A DNA stretch of 64,000 nucleotides from Plecoglossus altivelis (Eukaryota; Chordata; Actinopteri; Osmeriformes; Plecoglossidae), in assembly GCA_036571765.1 (NCBI GenBank), contig BROE01000003.1:14270143-14334142 (forward strand), read 5' to 3'. Shown piece by piece: positions 38,401 through 49,149 of this stretch. The notes under the pieces were generated by a model, which was not told the origin of the DNA, did no database searches, and worked only from the letters and a program-made list of their open reading frames with translations. Position 1 is the stretch's first letter. Each line of letters opens with the position of its first letter. A program made the position numbers and the translations under genes.

Positions 38401-39227
38401 GAGTACTGCTCACCGCACATTCAGCAGTCAATGTTATTTTAGGAAGCGTAAATGTTTTTCTGAATTGAGGAAAAGGGGTCAATATGTTAGGAAAATCATA
38501 TGGATGTATTTCTCCCCCGTTGAGGAGTAGCTTAATTCACCTCTGGCTCTCCTGTGTCCTGCAGCTGGCGTGTTCTGTGCCATCGTGTCTCACCCCGCTG
38601 ATACTGTGGTGTCTGTACTGAACAAGGAGAGTGGCAGCACAGCCGCGCAGGTGCTCAAGAAACTCGGACCAAAGGGTGAGTAAAGGTCTCCTGAGTCTGT
38701 CACACAGTGAAGAGGTCAACGCTTTCTGTAGGTCCACCTCTGGGGGGCGCTCTTGTACTGCTGTTACTGGTCTCTTTTACGGAGTGCTGAAACTCTAGCC
38801 TAGATCCCCTCTGTAGCTTGATGGCACCGTCTGAAGTGCTTGCGAGTGAGAACAGTCTACATGCTTTATCATCCACATGCTACACTGACTGCTCATTAGA
38901 CCCCCCTCACCATACTTGACCCATTGCAAGCAGGCTGGATAGTGGACAAGCATTCCCCAGAGCTCAGAGCAACCACATCTCTAGCCTCTATCAGATGTTC
39001 TGTGATCTTTGCACTGCTGTCTTGCACACGTGTGGAATAAAACTGCAATTTTCTGTCACCCCCCAGGTGTGTGGAAGGGTTTGGTGGCACGCATCATCAT
39101 GATCGGTACCCTTACAGCCCTGCAGTGGTTCATCTACGACTCTGTGAAAGTCTACTTCCGCCTGCCCCGCCCTCCTCCACCAGAGATGCCAGAGTCGCTC
39201 AAGAGGAAACTGGGGCTCGCCGAATGA
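35457..39227 (+). CDS. slc25a3: Mitochondrial phosphate carrier (PiC)
   Basis: The protein imports inorganic phosphate (with H+) across the inner mitochondrial membrane for ATP synthesis. Exons 35457-35598, 36980-37107, 37238-37417, 37543-37724, 38142-38314, 38565-38675 and 39067-39227 join in phase to 358 residues. The N-terminal targeting region contains LARANPF, as in vertebrate PiC. Three mitochondrial-carrier repeats follow, with signatures PLDLVKCR, PMEACKVR and HPADTVVSVL. The C-terminus RLPRPPPPEMPESLKRKLGL matches the family almost perfectly. The second coding exon reads SCEFGSVKYYALCGFGG, the ubiquitous 3B-type exon of mammals. No muscle-type 3A exon (SCDYGSGRFF-like) was seen in the flanking introns. 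Intron 1 carries a SINE and a tRNA-like gene; introns 4 and 6 carry snoRNA-like copies. Confidence 0.97.
36017..36328 (-). mobile_element. tRNA-derived SINE in slc25a3 intron 1
   Basis: On the minus strand the element begins with a tRNA-like head: A-box-like sequence near 36306-36325 (tggcctgatggttaggg) and B-box-like ggtttgattctc. A central conserved body follows with cccttgagcaagacacc and a stretch matching the widespread fish motif ctgcccactgctccaggtg. It ends with a gtgtgtg-rich part and a tail containing gacaatacgtcac. Fish genomes carry many SINEs of this architecture. A fragment of the same tail is present at 9128-9150. Family name not assigned. Confidence 0.75.
36398..36470 (-). tRNA. 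tRNA-Arg(CCG)-like gene or pseudogene with anticodon CCA
   Basis: On the minus strand, 73 bases fold into a complete cloverleaf: acceptor ggcccag/ctgggtc (one G-U), D arm gccta...aggc, anticodon stem tcagc/gctgg, T arm gtggg/cccac, discriminator A. The anticodon loop is ctccaga, i.e. anticodon CCA. The body otherwise matches vertebrate tRNA-Arg-CCG. Two differences from that gene, CCG to CCA in the anticodon and ttcgagt to ttcaagt in the T loop, are CpG-type transitions, so decay of a tRNA-Arg copy is the simplest reading. The 3' flank has only a run of three T, a poor Pol III terminator. It lies in slc25a3 intron 1, antisense to the host. Confidence 0.7.
37770..38009 (+). ncRNA. H/ACA snoRNA-like copy A (SNORA53-like) in slc25a3 intron 4
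   Basis: Intron 4 contains a segment clearly similar to one in intron 6 (shared blocks such as tccac.tctg.ggg, ctgctgt..ctggtctc and gtgtga.aatagtc.ac.tgctt). An H-box candidate ACAATA (ANANNA) is at 37923-37928. An ACA at 38004-38006 followed by three bases would end the RNA at about 38009. Human SLC25A3 is the host gene of SNORA53, an unusually long H/ACA RNA of about 250 nt, which fits the size. The 5' end is approximate and the fold was not computed. Confidence 0.6.
38710..38951 (+). ncRNA. H/ACA snoRNA-like copy B (SNORA53-like) in slc25a3 intron 6
   Basis: This is the second member of the intronic pair. Conserved blocks include ggtccacctctggggggcgc and ctgctgttactggtctc. The H-box candidate AGAACA is at 38849-38854, and the terminal ACA candidate at 38946-38948 is three bases from the predicted end. 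Spacing between the H and ACA boxes (about 95 nt) is similar to copy A (about 80 nt). Its location in the host gene of human SNORA53 supports the call. Exact ends are inferred. Confidence 0.62.
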
Positions 39228-39516
39228 GAATGTCGCCTCTTCACATTACACAAGCCTTTGCACAAGATAGTGGCCGTACGTTGGACACAATTACTCAATT
39301 ACTGCAAAACCAAGGCCTTCTTCCTGCCCCAGTCACTGCAGGCCTACTGGCTGGTTTGCCCTGTTCTGTCTTCAAGCAACTGGTCACATGTAGTTTCTGA
39401 GGAGTTAGGGTGAAGGGTACAAGTGTCCCCTTAGGGGGAAATAGCATCAGAGGAAACATGCAATCAGGTTTTAATATGACTGACTGTAGATGGTCAGTGG
39501 TTCTACTATGAATAAA
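39228..39516 (+). other. 3' UTR of slc25a3 with poly(A) signal
   Basis: Short 3' UTR; AATAAA at 39511-39516 lies about 285 bases after the stop codon. Confidence 0.7.
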
Positions 39517-41991
39517 CCTCACGAACTAAAAGGTTAATGCTTTTTGTTTTGTGGGTTATTATATGGTTTTAGATGAATCACACACACACAAATACACCAT
39601 TCAGCCATAACATGACAACTGACAGGAGAATACCTCGTTATTATAGGGACCTTACTGTGGATGAGATATATTAGGCAGGAAAATGAACATTTTGCCTTCA
39701 AAGTTGATGTGCTTAAAGCAGGTAAAATGATAATGGCGACTTTGACCAGGGCCAAACTGTAATGACTTGAAAACTGGGTCAGAACATCTCTAAAACTGCA
39801 GCTCTTTTGGGGGTGTTGCTGAGATCTATCAGCTGGATCATGCGCCCTTACTCTGAGCAAAAATGCTTCAGGACTGGGCTGAGGAATGAGTTCATGGTGT
39901 TGAGTATGCCTCCAAATTCCCCAGATCTCAGAGCCCAGATTTTTTTTAAATAGTGGTAATACAAGCAATGTCACACAGACTTCCGCAAATTTTGTGTGTG
40001 ACAGGAAAGGGTCAGTTCATGTGGGTCTCTTAATACTAAGATTCCATCACCACACATGAGCCCAAACTAAATAATTGTCCTCACTATATGAAATTAATAA
40101 GGAAGACTATGGTAGACATTAAAATCATGTTGAAGCTAAGTAAACCATAGGTGCTCTTAAGCATACTACAATATAATTAAAATGTCATCCAAAATCAGAA
40201 TTCAGTTGTCGAAGGTTTCACGATAACAACTCCAAATTGACTCACCTACCTTGCCTACCTTGATACAACATCCGCTTTAATTTGTGGATTTAAAACTGTC
40301 AGACGAACGGACGGTCAAGGATAGCTGTTGTAGCTGCCGTACCCTGTGCGCTTTATTTAACGGGACCAAGTTCCAATCGGGGCAGAAATATGTATGTACT
40401 GAAGACTCTTTTAGTTCAGTTGCATAAAAATATGTAAGTAAACATGCACATTTGAATGGGCAAAATCCTTTAGCTTCATCAGGCATAGCTTGTTTAGATT
40501 ATAGCTGTCTCTATTGGGGCATCTATGTAAAAGTGGGAACAAATAATGGGATGTGGACATATAAAATGTATACTGTTATCTTAAATACTATTTCAAACCA
40601 AAGTTACTATTTCAAACTAATGGATGATCATTATCGCTTTGAGTGCGACTTTTGGTTCAGCAGACAGTTTGGGCTTCTTGGTATAGGCATCCTCACCGAA
40701 ATCTGACAAGGTTCATCATCGGCCATGTTCTCAATTTTAAGACACGTCAACCGCATGACCGATTTTTCATCTAAAGTGGTATATTTTGAGATTAAATGGT
40801 ATGAACCTCGTTCACCTGTACCGTGGAATTGGCGAGCTTCCATGCACAAGAGATTATAGGCCGGTGCACCCGTCCGGAGTTTAAGACAAGTAACTATATT
40901 TGGTTTAAACAACTGTCACTCGTGCAGCATTTTATGTAAAACCATAAAAGGTGCGTGTTCCTTTATTTCGAGAACAGTACAGCAATAAATGTCATTCCAT
41001 CTTGGTATGACCTTGATAAGAACCAGATCAGAACCAATGGAGCGCATTAACTGCCCACGCATGTACCATAACCCTTGAGATACGTTCCAATCCAACACAC
41101 CCTATTCTAATAATAAGATGGTTGACATGAAAGATCTTGTTAGTTTCAGGTGGTGTTAAGAGAAAGCTTAGGGGGGTGAGGTGGGGTGGGGGGTGGATCT
41201 CCAATAGCAGATTTGATCAGACCTGACCTAGCTAGACTTAGCAAATGTTGTTTGCCCTTATTGCAAGGTGGAGCAAATCAGTTCATTTCATTTAGCAGTG
41301 CTTACACGCTGGGTGGACTGTGAAGCTGGGGAGGTGGAGGTGCAGCAGATGGAGGTTGTGTTAAAGGATTACAGTAACTCCCCTCCAACAGTCTGCTGTC
41401 ATGTCCGGCATCCGATTAGAGCGTCCCAAAAGCAGGTGGAGGGAGAGGAGGAGCGCTCTGCGTTTTTACAACATTCCTTGTCTGGGATCTGAGTCCCATG
41501 TATGCTGCGCTGCTGCAGGTCACCTTACTGGCTCCATCTGCACACCTCCTGTGAACCACAGGGACTCTGGAAAGTGTTGTGGATGCAGGGAGTACTAAGA
41601 TTGGGAAACTATCCTTATGTCTAGCCTGCCATGTTGATTACATGGTGGTATTTATATATTGCAACTCGGAGCATCGTCCAGCAAAGCAAGTATTTGTTGT
41701 AGTCAGTCAGTTTTGGATGTTGCTGTTTGGACAGTGATGTGTGTGCGTCTGTGTTTGTGTTAAATGTCAAGGTGACTTGCAGGTAGAAGACACACAACAC
41801 AGTTAGACTGCCTGTAAATCAAATGTCAATCTTAATCTGTAATCCTCCACAGTGCTGTTATCTGAAACACTGCAAAATGTGTATGCGTTAGCGTTAACAG
41901 TATCTACTTGTCCTTTTATAGAACTGACTATTTTTAGGATTAACCGGGTACTTTTCGATTCCTCCATCTCGTTCTCTCTCCAGCATTAAAC
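39517..41991. other. Intergenic region between slc25a3 and ldhb
   Basis: No coding gene was recognised in these 2.5 kb. Around 41168-41196 there is a G-rich tract (ggggggtgaggtggggtggg), a potential G-quadruplex. The last few hundred bases before 41992 should hold the ldhb promoter and 5' UTR. The start codon is preceded by a pyrimidine-rich stretch ending in ctctctccag, so the first coding exon probably follows a spliced non-coding exon. Confidence 0.45.
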
Positions 41992-43987
41992 ATGGCCTCA
42001 ATTCTGCAGAAACTCATCACCCCTCTCTTCAGTGGTCCAGTGGAACCCCCTAGGAACAAGGTGACGGTGGTGGGGGTAGGCCAGGTGGGCATGGCCTGTG
42101 CCGTTAGCATTCTCCTCAGGGTAAGACTTCTCAGAATTCTTTTACCAGTCTTTGGTGTTCAGATTATCAGATTATCCTGCCGTAGTAGTACCATAGTATT
42201 TGTACCATGCCTGCCGATCCTACTTAACCAGTACAAACATTTTATACACTTTTGTTTCCTTGCCATATGGTACGTTGAGAATGTGAATTGTCACATACAT
42301 ATATTTTCTTGTATTTGCCATTGATATAAATATAAATTCAACATGTCTTTCTCTCCCTCTTTCTCTCCCTCCCTCCCCTTCCTCTCTCTCTCGGCCACCA
42401 GGAGCTGGCTGATGAGCTTGCCCTGGTTGATGTGATGGAGGACAAACTGAAGGGGGAGATGATGGACCTACAGCACGGAAGTCTCTTTCTAAAAACACCA
42501 AAGATTGTTGCAGATAAAGGTGAATAAGTAGCTCCAACCCACCAGAAATGTGTGTTCAAGGCCCCACATTCCCCTTGGCAGAAGTGTATCTGTGATCGTC
42601 AATACAGGTGACTGATCCTCTCATGTCCCTCGGCCAGATTACTCTGTGACAGCAAACTCACGGATCGTGGTGGTGACAGCAGGTGTCCGTCAGCAAGAGG
42701 GAGAGAGCAGGCTTAACCTTGTCCAAAGAAATGTTAATATCTTCAAACACATCATTCCCCAGATAGTGAGATACAGCCCCAACTGTATCATCATTGTGGT
42801 GTCGAACCCAGGTAACCTCGCAAAAATACTGTCCTCATAAAAGCAACCTAAAACACGATTACAACACTGTAATGTGTGTGTAGCACATCAGGTTACTCCA
42901 AACACATAGAAAACATCCCATTTGCCACACACACAATCCCCACGACATCAAACAGTGGGTCAAACAAGACTTTCTATTTGCTGCAGTTGATGTGTTGACC
43001 TATGTAACCTGGAAACTGAGTGGCCTGCCAAAGCATCGCGTCATCGGCAGTGGCACCAACCTAGACTCTGCTCGCTTCCGCTACCTGATGGCTGACAAAC
43101 TTGGCATCCACTCCAGCAGCTTTAATGGCTGGATATTAGGAGAACATGGAGACACCAGTGGTGAGTGTTTTGTGCTTGTGTTATAAGACTATATCTTTTC
43201 TTATGGAAATATCAGTTGGAATATTAGTTAGCTTGGAGTCTGATTTCCCTTTGAAGCGCAGTAAAACGTTAGGAAGATGCACATTTCTTGCTTTTGAAAC
43301 CGAAAAGGTGATCTCACCATTAGGTGTGTTTTCTAGTGCCTGTGTGGAGTGGAGCGAATGTAGCAGGAGTGAACCTGCAGACACTAAACCCAGACATTGG
43401 TACCGACCACGACAGTGAGAACTGGAAGGAGACTCACAAGAAGGTGGTAGACAGGTAAGTTCACCAAAACAGTGGATGCCTCAATTGCTCGAAAATCTAA
43501 TCGGATAGCTCTGGTTTCTATCTCCTATGAAGGTATTAGCATGCAGTTGTTTGTGTGTATGTGTGTTTCAGTGCCTATGAGGTGATCAAGCTTAAGGGCT
43601 ACACTAACTGGGCCATTGGACTGAGTGTAGCTGATCTGACTGAGAGCCTCATCAAAAACATGAACAGGATCCATCCAGTATCTACGATGGTCAAGGTGAA
43701 GACTGCGCATACATTCCACACATTGTAGCAACACAATCTACCCACCCTCAATTTGACCTACACATAATCCAGTTTGCACATACACACATGCTAACAATGG
43801 GCATATTATTCATTGACAGGGCATGTTCGGAATCAGCGATGAGGTATACTTGAGCCTGCCCTGCATACTGAACAACGGAGGTGTGGCCAGCGTGGTCAAC
43901 ATGACCTTAACAGACAAGGAGATTGCTCAATTAAGGTCAAGCGCCAACACTCTGTGGGGCATCCAGAAAGACCTGAAAGACGTGTAA
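41992..43987 (+). CDS. ldhb: L-lactate dehydrogenase B chain
   Basis: This cytosolic enzyme interconverts lactate and pyruvate with NAD(H) and works as a tetramer. Exons 41992-42120, 42402-42519, 42638-42811, 42987-43160, 43337-43454, 43572-43695 and 43820-43987 join in phase to 334 residues, exactly the usual LDH-B length. Visible motifs: start MASILQKLITPL, NAD-binding VGVGQVGMA, DLQHGS, the mobile loop VTAGVRQQEGESRLN, SNPVDVLTYV, active-site GEHGDTSVPVWSG, and C-terminus LWGIQKDLKDV. LQKLI and IGTD are typical of B-type rather than A-type chains. Teleosts have more than one B-type gene (including the eye/liver LDH-C lineage), and which one this is cannot be settled here. AATAAA at 44231-44236 is the likely poly(A) signal. 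Confidence 0.97.
42342..42394. repeat. Polypyrimidine tract in ldhb intron 1
   Basis: An almost pure C/T run of about 50 bases (tctttctctccctctttctc and on) ends just before the exon 2 acceptor at 42401. It acts at least as an unusually long polypyrimidine tract and could be a length-variable (CT)n-type repeat. Confidence 0.75.
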
Positions 43988-44230
43988 ATGGACAGCAGGG
44001 GGCGCTGAAGTCAATCTATTCTGCTTATCACCTACTCTCTAACTAAACAGTCCAAACACACCAACTGCATTACACATACTGTTGTACTCCACATCCTCTA
44101 TAGATTCCCAAGCATCTAAGGGTCTGGTCCCACGAGCATTACGCATCAGTCTGTGCAGTGCTGCTTATAAGAAATTGCAATGTACAAATTGGCATTGGTT
44201 TGAAGTGATATGAAATGTCAGTGTTTGTGT

Positions 44231-44236
44231 AATAAA
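44231..44236 (+). terminator. Poly(A) signal of ldhb
   Basis: AATAAA lies about 245 bases downstream of the ldhb stop codon, in the convergent gap before spx. Confidence 0.7.
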
Positions 44237-44623
44237 TCAAGATTGTACATGTGTGAATAGGTAATGTAGTTTAATTTTTTATTGTTTAAATTATTAACAC
44301 TGTATGTGTTTGTTATTCCACACTGTGCTTACAGTATCGGTCATTATGTGTTGGCCAATTTTAAATGACCTCCATTTGATGACCTCCATTTCACCCAAAG
44401 AGAGAACATATCAGTCATTTCTTATTAGTGTGATGGGGCAACCCCTCAGTGATTAGAAATGTTAAGCCTCAGTGTGACATGAATTTGAATGGTCCAAGTG
44501 GTGTTAATTATAGTTTGGTGTCAATGAGTCCCAATGGCCTGCAGCTAGTAATTTCTTAAGATGACAGAAGGGAAAAATCTACAAAGTTCAACGCAAGGTC
44601 AAACAGTCTACTTCAGAAAGATG

Positions 44624-44629
44624 TTTATT
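44624..44629 (-). terminator. Poly(A) signal of spx
   Basis: TTTATT on the + strand reads AATAAA on the minus strand, about 93 bases beyond the spexin stop codon. Confidence 0.65.
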
Positions 44630-44721
44630 CATCGTTGCTGTAATTTATCATTGCGCGAAAACATACGTACACATATCACAGAAGAAATAATCATGAATGT
44701 GACACGTTGGCAAATCGGTTG

Positions 44722-45605
44722 TCAGTAAATGGACTCCACCATGGCATGGTCTTGATATACACCGTATGGGTTATCTCTGGCTGGAAAGTAAATTGCAGTT
44801 GATTCGTGAGAGGTGTTTAAATATCATCAAGGTAAAGCAAACTAAAAATCTTACCCGAATCATAGTCCTGCTGAAGTAATTTGAAGAGAGCGCGTGCTAC
44901 TTGAGACAGGCAGGTGTCATCGCTGTTCTGACGGCGTGCGGCTGTTTGCAAACAGACATACAATTTTGTTTTAAATCAAGATAGAGTTTATGATAGGTAA
45001 CTTTCAGTGTAGTAGGTCCTAGTAAATATTTTGATTTATGACGAATAACCATGGTAGGTTGGTTATATTTCCAATTAATTGCGTGCACATAATGAACTAT
45101 AGGCTGTCATTAATCGACATCCATTTAAGCGGTAGCGTATGTTCAACAGAAAATAGAATTTATAACCGTATGGCTGTAGAGAAAAGAAGAGCTATAGTTG
45201 ACATACCAAAGTCTATGGTGTCCATAACTTGTCTGCTGTCTGTGGTACGATGTCCCCCTGAAATATAGTAAGATTACAAACCATGCATAATTGTTGCCGT
45301 AGTCTATATTGAGTTCCTGAACCCGGTTACTAGGTTTTAAGTAGGCCTAATGTAGGCTATGTGCCGTGTAACAATAGCTCCTCATATAATTTCAATAATA
45401 TTTCTTACTCGCGCCTTTTAAGTACATCATCGCCTGAGGAGTCCAATTTCTCCTCTGATCAGGGAAATAAAGATTTTGTTAACATTGAAACTGTTTAATG
45501 CTCAAGGACAATACTGAATTGGTGAAAACAAAGTAACTTGTAACAAGTTACCTGGGGTGCACTCCAGGACTGGCATACATACATCGTCAAGAAGAGTAAT
45601 GCCAT
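44722..45605 (-). CDS. spx: Spexin (neuropeptide Q) precursor
   Basis: The gene encodes a secreted neuropeptide precursor; the family acts on galanin receptors 2 and 3 and affects feeding and metabolism. Minus-strand exons 45552-45605(+), 45409-45454, 45207-45257, 44855-44941 and 44722-44780 join in phase. The signal peptide reads MALLFLTMYVCQSWSAPQ. The cleavage site RR is followed by the mature core NWTPQAMMYLKGA, unmistakably spexin. The next exon starts R-G-H-R where other spexins have Q-G-R-R. The C-terminal part is a divergent propeptide (FAARRQNSDDTCLSQVARAL) ending HAMVESIY. The exon carrying the ATG at 45605 continues upstream to an acceptor near 45615, so the true start (MKGLR-type) may be in an unfound first exon. 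Its neighbours ldhb and golt1b match human 12p12.1, but GYS2, which sits between SPX and LDHB in human, is absent. Confidence 0.9.
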
Positions 45606-45614
45606 GGATATATT

Positions 45615-47122
45615 CTTTAATGTCAAGAAGAAAAGTTAGTTGTTCAACAAGATGAATAACAGCATTGTTGTTGTACAATTTTTTCTAACAATCATGCTAA
45701 ACATTACTACTTTGGCGCGTAAATGCACCTTTAGAGATAGTCAGTCTGTTCTCTCTCCATTTAGTCTACAAAATGAAGATAGAATCTCAGGATAACCTGT
45801 ATGAAGTTATCCCCCTCAGTAAACATGAGCCGTTATGTGACTGCAGTAGCAAAATAAATTTGAATCAGTTAAGTCTATTTACTACCGTCACTCCAGGAGT
45901 ACTCACTGTCATTTTGAAGAGTTGATTCCGTAGATTTGTCGGTTACTAGATTATCTTTTCATACACGGAATCGTTGTTTGAGATTATGGAATGTCCTTCA
46001 ACATGTTTTATAGGGGGGATATTTTCGCACATACGAAGGTGCCATTATCACTGTCATTGCGCATCGGTCAGAAGGTTGTTTTGTCAAAAACTAATTAGAT
46101 GAAATCTTATAGATTCCACTTTTTTCCCCAATCATGCAGTACTGTCTGCAAAATAGGACATTCAAAGTGCTCCCCATGAAGTTCATATAGGACATTGTGA
46201 ATTTTTTTGAATAGCCTATTTTCTTGCTAAGGGCTATTCTTGTAGTGTACAAGGCCCGAGGTGACATTTTCTGCGCTGCAAGTGATGAGAGCTTGTTATT
46301 TTGCCCAGCAGAGTTTTGTTTCAAATCAAAACGGCACTGCATTGAGATACTCTGTTGCAAGCACTATGAAAATGGCCAGGGTAGGCCACGTTTTTACTGG
46401 TCCTTTAAATTATAATTGCTTAACACTGAAATGGATTAAAATATTTATGGTTGCAAAATAATTAGTCAAATGGCAAAACAAATATAAAAAACACACTTTA
46501 TTTCAAGTATGTATTTACAAAAGTTACATTAAGTAAAACATCTCTGACAAGCCTCCATCTGTAGTAATACAAAGTGACTGAGTGAGACTAGCAGTCTATG
46601 TACTGTAGATGCACACATGACCCATTGTGCGGTTGTTGGTCTACCATGGTTGGTTGTGACACCACCTACACTATCAACCCCTGTACATTTCAGAAATACT
46701 TGATCAAAACAAACCAAAATACTCTCTTAGCTGTAGAGGCACAACATTCTATTTGAAAGGCTGCTGTAACATGCCCCTGACTTCCTTAATAGAGCTTTCC
46801 ATCCAGTGGTTGGTCCAGACATGTTGACCATCATTAGACAGTCAAGAGGAGTAAAGAAGCTGAATGGGGCCCAACTTGTGCCTTGACATAATGTCCCTTG
46901 GTCAGAATGTCCAATGGCAACAAAACCCATGGCCATTTCCTTAGATCGGAAATTTGTCAGTCACTTGCCGAGGCATAATTACAATTTCCTTTGAGCAGTA
47001 AGAGATTTGGATTCACAGCTTTGACCTTTACAATGGGATAGTGTAGCCCAACAGGGAATAAAGTCATCAATGATAGCTAGTATAAATAGGTGTTATCCTC
47101 TCAAAGCAATAACCAATTATTG
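45615..47122. other. spx upstream region and golt1b 3' UTR
   Basis: No coding gene was recognised. The left part should hold the spx promoter and first exon. The right part is probably the golt1b 3' UTR: TTTATT at 46497-46502 reads AATAAA on the minus strand, about 620 bases past the golt1b stop. Confidence 0.45.
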
Positions 47123-48583
47123 CTATACCATGTTGTTGCTCTCGCCAACTTTGTCCACCAACTGAAACAAAAAAGGGGCAAAGTCACAATCTTAACATAA
47201 AACACTCAATACTTTTGTCACCATACATTTCAAACATGCCAATTGGTTACACACCTACTTGGGAGAGAAGATACGTGAACAGAACATGCTTTTTAAGAGG
47301 GTGTTTGACAGGCTGAAGGATTAGTCATGCCATAATGTAGAAGTTCACCTCAAGAGCCAACTTGGCAGAGAGGTTAGGTATAAAGATACAATAAGCTCAC
47401 AGTTTCAATAGACTGGGACAATGGAGCTGAACAGTATTTTACTGTGTGGGAACAGTGGGAGCAGTGACAGTGTGGTAAGGACAGGCATGACAGACTGCAG
47501 AGCAAGAGTAACAAAGGCTGGGGTCATCACTGACGCAAGCGCAGCAGAAGTGACCAATCTTAGTAGGTCCACACAGAGGAAACATTACTGTTTCCCAAAG
47601 ACTTGGATGTGCAGAGCATCAGTCCTCAACTCAGAGTACGTTTGTTTTCAGTACCAGTTTAGAATCAAACACAGTGAAGGGCTATGACTTTGGCACTTTA
47701 TTATAATCACACTTACTCCACTGATTCCTGGGAGATTCAACAGAGATCCAAGGATAGGCACCCTCCTGATGAAGCCCACTGCCACTGGAAAGAAGCCCCT
47801 GGGGGGATAAAGGGGAGAGAGAAAGAGATGCAAGACTGAAAACTGATGACTGATCCTGATCGTATGATCAAATAGATCCTCTTGTAGACTCACCTGAATA
47901 AGAGAAAGAAACCATAGACCTCTAGGACAACTCCAATTATGGGCCAGCCAATCAGCACCACAAACACTCCCCCCAGAAAGAAACTAGTCGCCTTCACTTT
48001 GTGTCTCTGGAAGAAGAACCTAAATGTGCGCTCCCAGCCAATGACAAAGGACAAGCCTGCAACGAACAGTATCTACAAAGACATACAAAGTGTTAGGCAA
48101 CTTTACTTGATCTTAGGCTTGAGTCTGAAACACAAAGGCATCTCGTATTTGCCACAGCATATTAACGACGAACTCACATTTCCAATGGCAAGAAGCGCTT
48201 TGTCGAAGAACAGAATCATACCAAAGAAAAGGAAAAACACCCCAAAGCCTGTCAGTCCCATCCCGATTTCTGTAGAATGCAAACACACATCTTACAGCTC
48301 AAACACCATTGTTTATGTTGTGGTTTGTACAAACGTCAGCAAGATTATAAATTGGTTTAACTGATAGGCAACGTTGGCTAGGTCCATCGCATGCCTATTA
48401 CTTTAACTATTCTTTTTATAATCTAGTTATAAGGGCTATAGGCCCATTTGTCATTCAATTGAGAGCAGCCAGCATCGTTACAATAAGCTAGCTAGTCTAC
48501 GTTGATGGCTGCTCACAAAAAAAGCACTGTATTTTTGACAGAGAAAAAAAAAACTTACTTTGAGAATCCGTCAGCGAAATCAT
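47123..48583 (-). CDS. golt1b: Vesicle transport protein GOT1B (GOLT1B)
   Basis: This small multi-pass membrane protein of the ER/Golgi is the homologue of yeast Got1 and takes part in ER-to-Golgi and Golgi traffic. Minus-strand exons 48559-48583, 48178-48269, 47894-48072, 47717-47798 and 47123-47161 join in phase to 138 residues, identical in length to human. Four hydrophobic segments are visible (GMGLTGFGVFFLFFGMILFF; ILFVAGLSFVIGW; FFLGGVFVVLIGWPIIGVVL; GFFLLFRGFFPVAVGFIRRV). The C-terminus VDKVGESNNMV is the conserved cytosolic tail. It starts MISLTDSQK as in vertebrates. It is divergently arranged with slc35b4, 566 bp apart. Confidence 0.97.
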
Positions 48584-49149
48584 GTTGGCGTTAGTACACT
48601 TCCGTTGATTTTAAACAAAAAATAGATAAATATCTGATGTAACGTTTATGAAGTGCTTGTAGCTGGCACAGAGCGGAACAGAGGCTGGCGCCACGTCTTC
48701 CGGAACCAACAAACGACGCACTCACGCACGCTGTCGACGTGAAATCTGCTGTGTCTGGAATCTTGGTGCAGCGACGTGGACATAGCTAACTCTTTTTCTT
48801 TTTCTTTATTACATATTCTTATATTCATACTGACTTCCAATAATAATATTTCATTATACATATGATTTTATTTAATTACAGGCCTTGCTGTGATTTTTCT
48901 GAACATGATGATTGTCTTGGGATATGTAGTTTTGTTTGAAGGGGTGGCTACATTCTGAACTACAGCCCCCATGAAACCAACCAGGAAACGAAAAGCCGGA
49001 GTGAACACAGGCGAAAGGGAAAAACGTGTTAAAGTGTTCAAGTTATAGTGTTTATTCGCTCGTATAGTGATAAGACACACTGTCAATCAGAATGTCTAAG
49101 TTCGAATAAAGAACCTTCATATCAAACCTTTGCCAGCTATTTTGAAAAC
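48584..49149. promoter_or_regulatory. Shared head-to-head promoter region golt1b / slc35b4
   Basis: The start codons of golt1b (minus) and slc35b4 (plus) are only 566 bp apart, so both promoters and both 5' UTRs must fit here. CpG-containing stretches lie at about 48670-48780 (cgtcttccggaacc, cgacgcactcacgcacgctgtcgacg). The motif cttccgg resembles an ETS site, common in bidirectional housekeeping promoters. An in-frame upstream ATG at 49048 precedes the slc35b4 start I chose. Confidence 0.6.
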
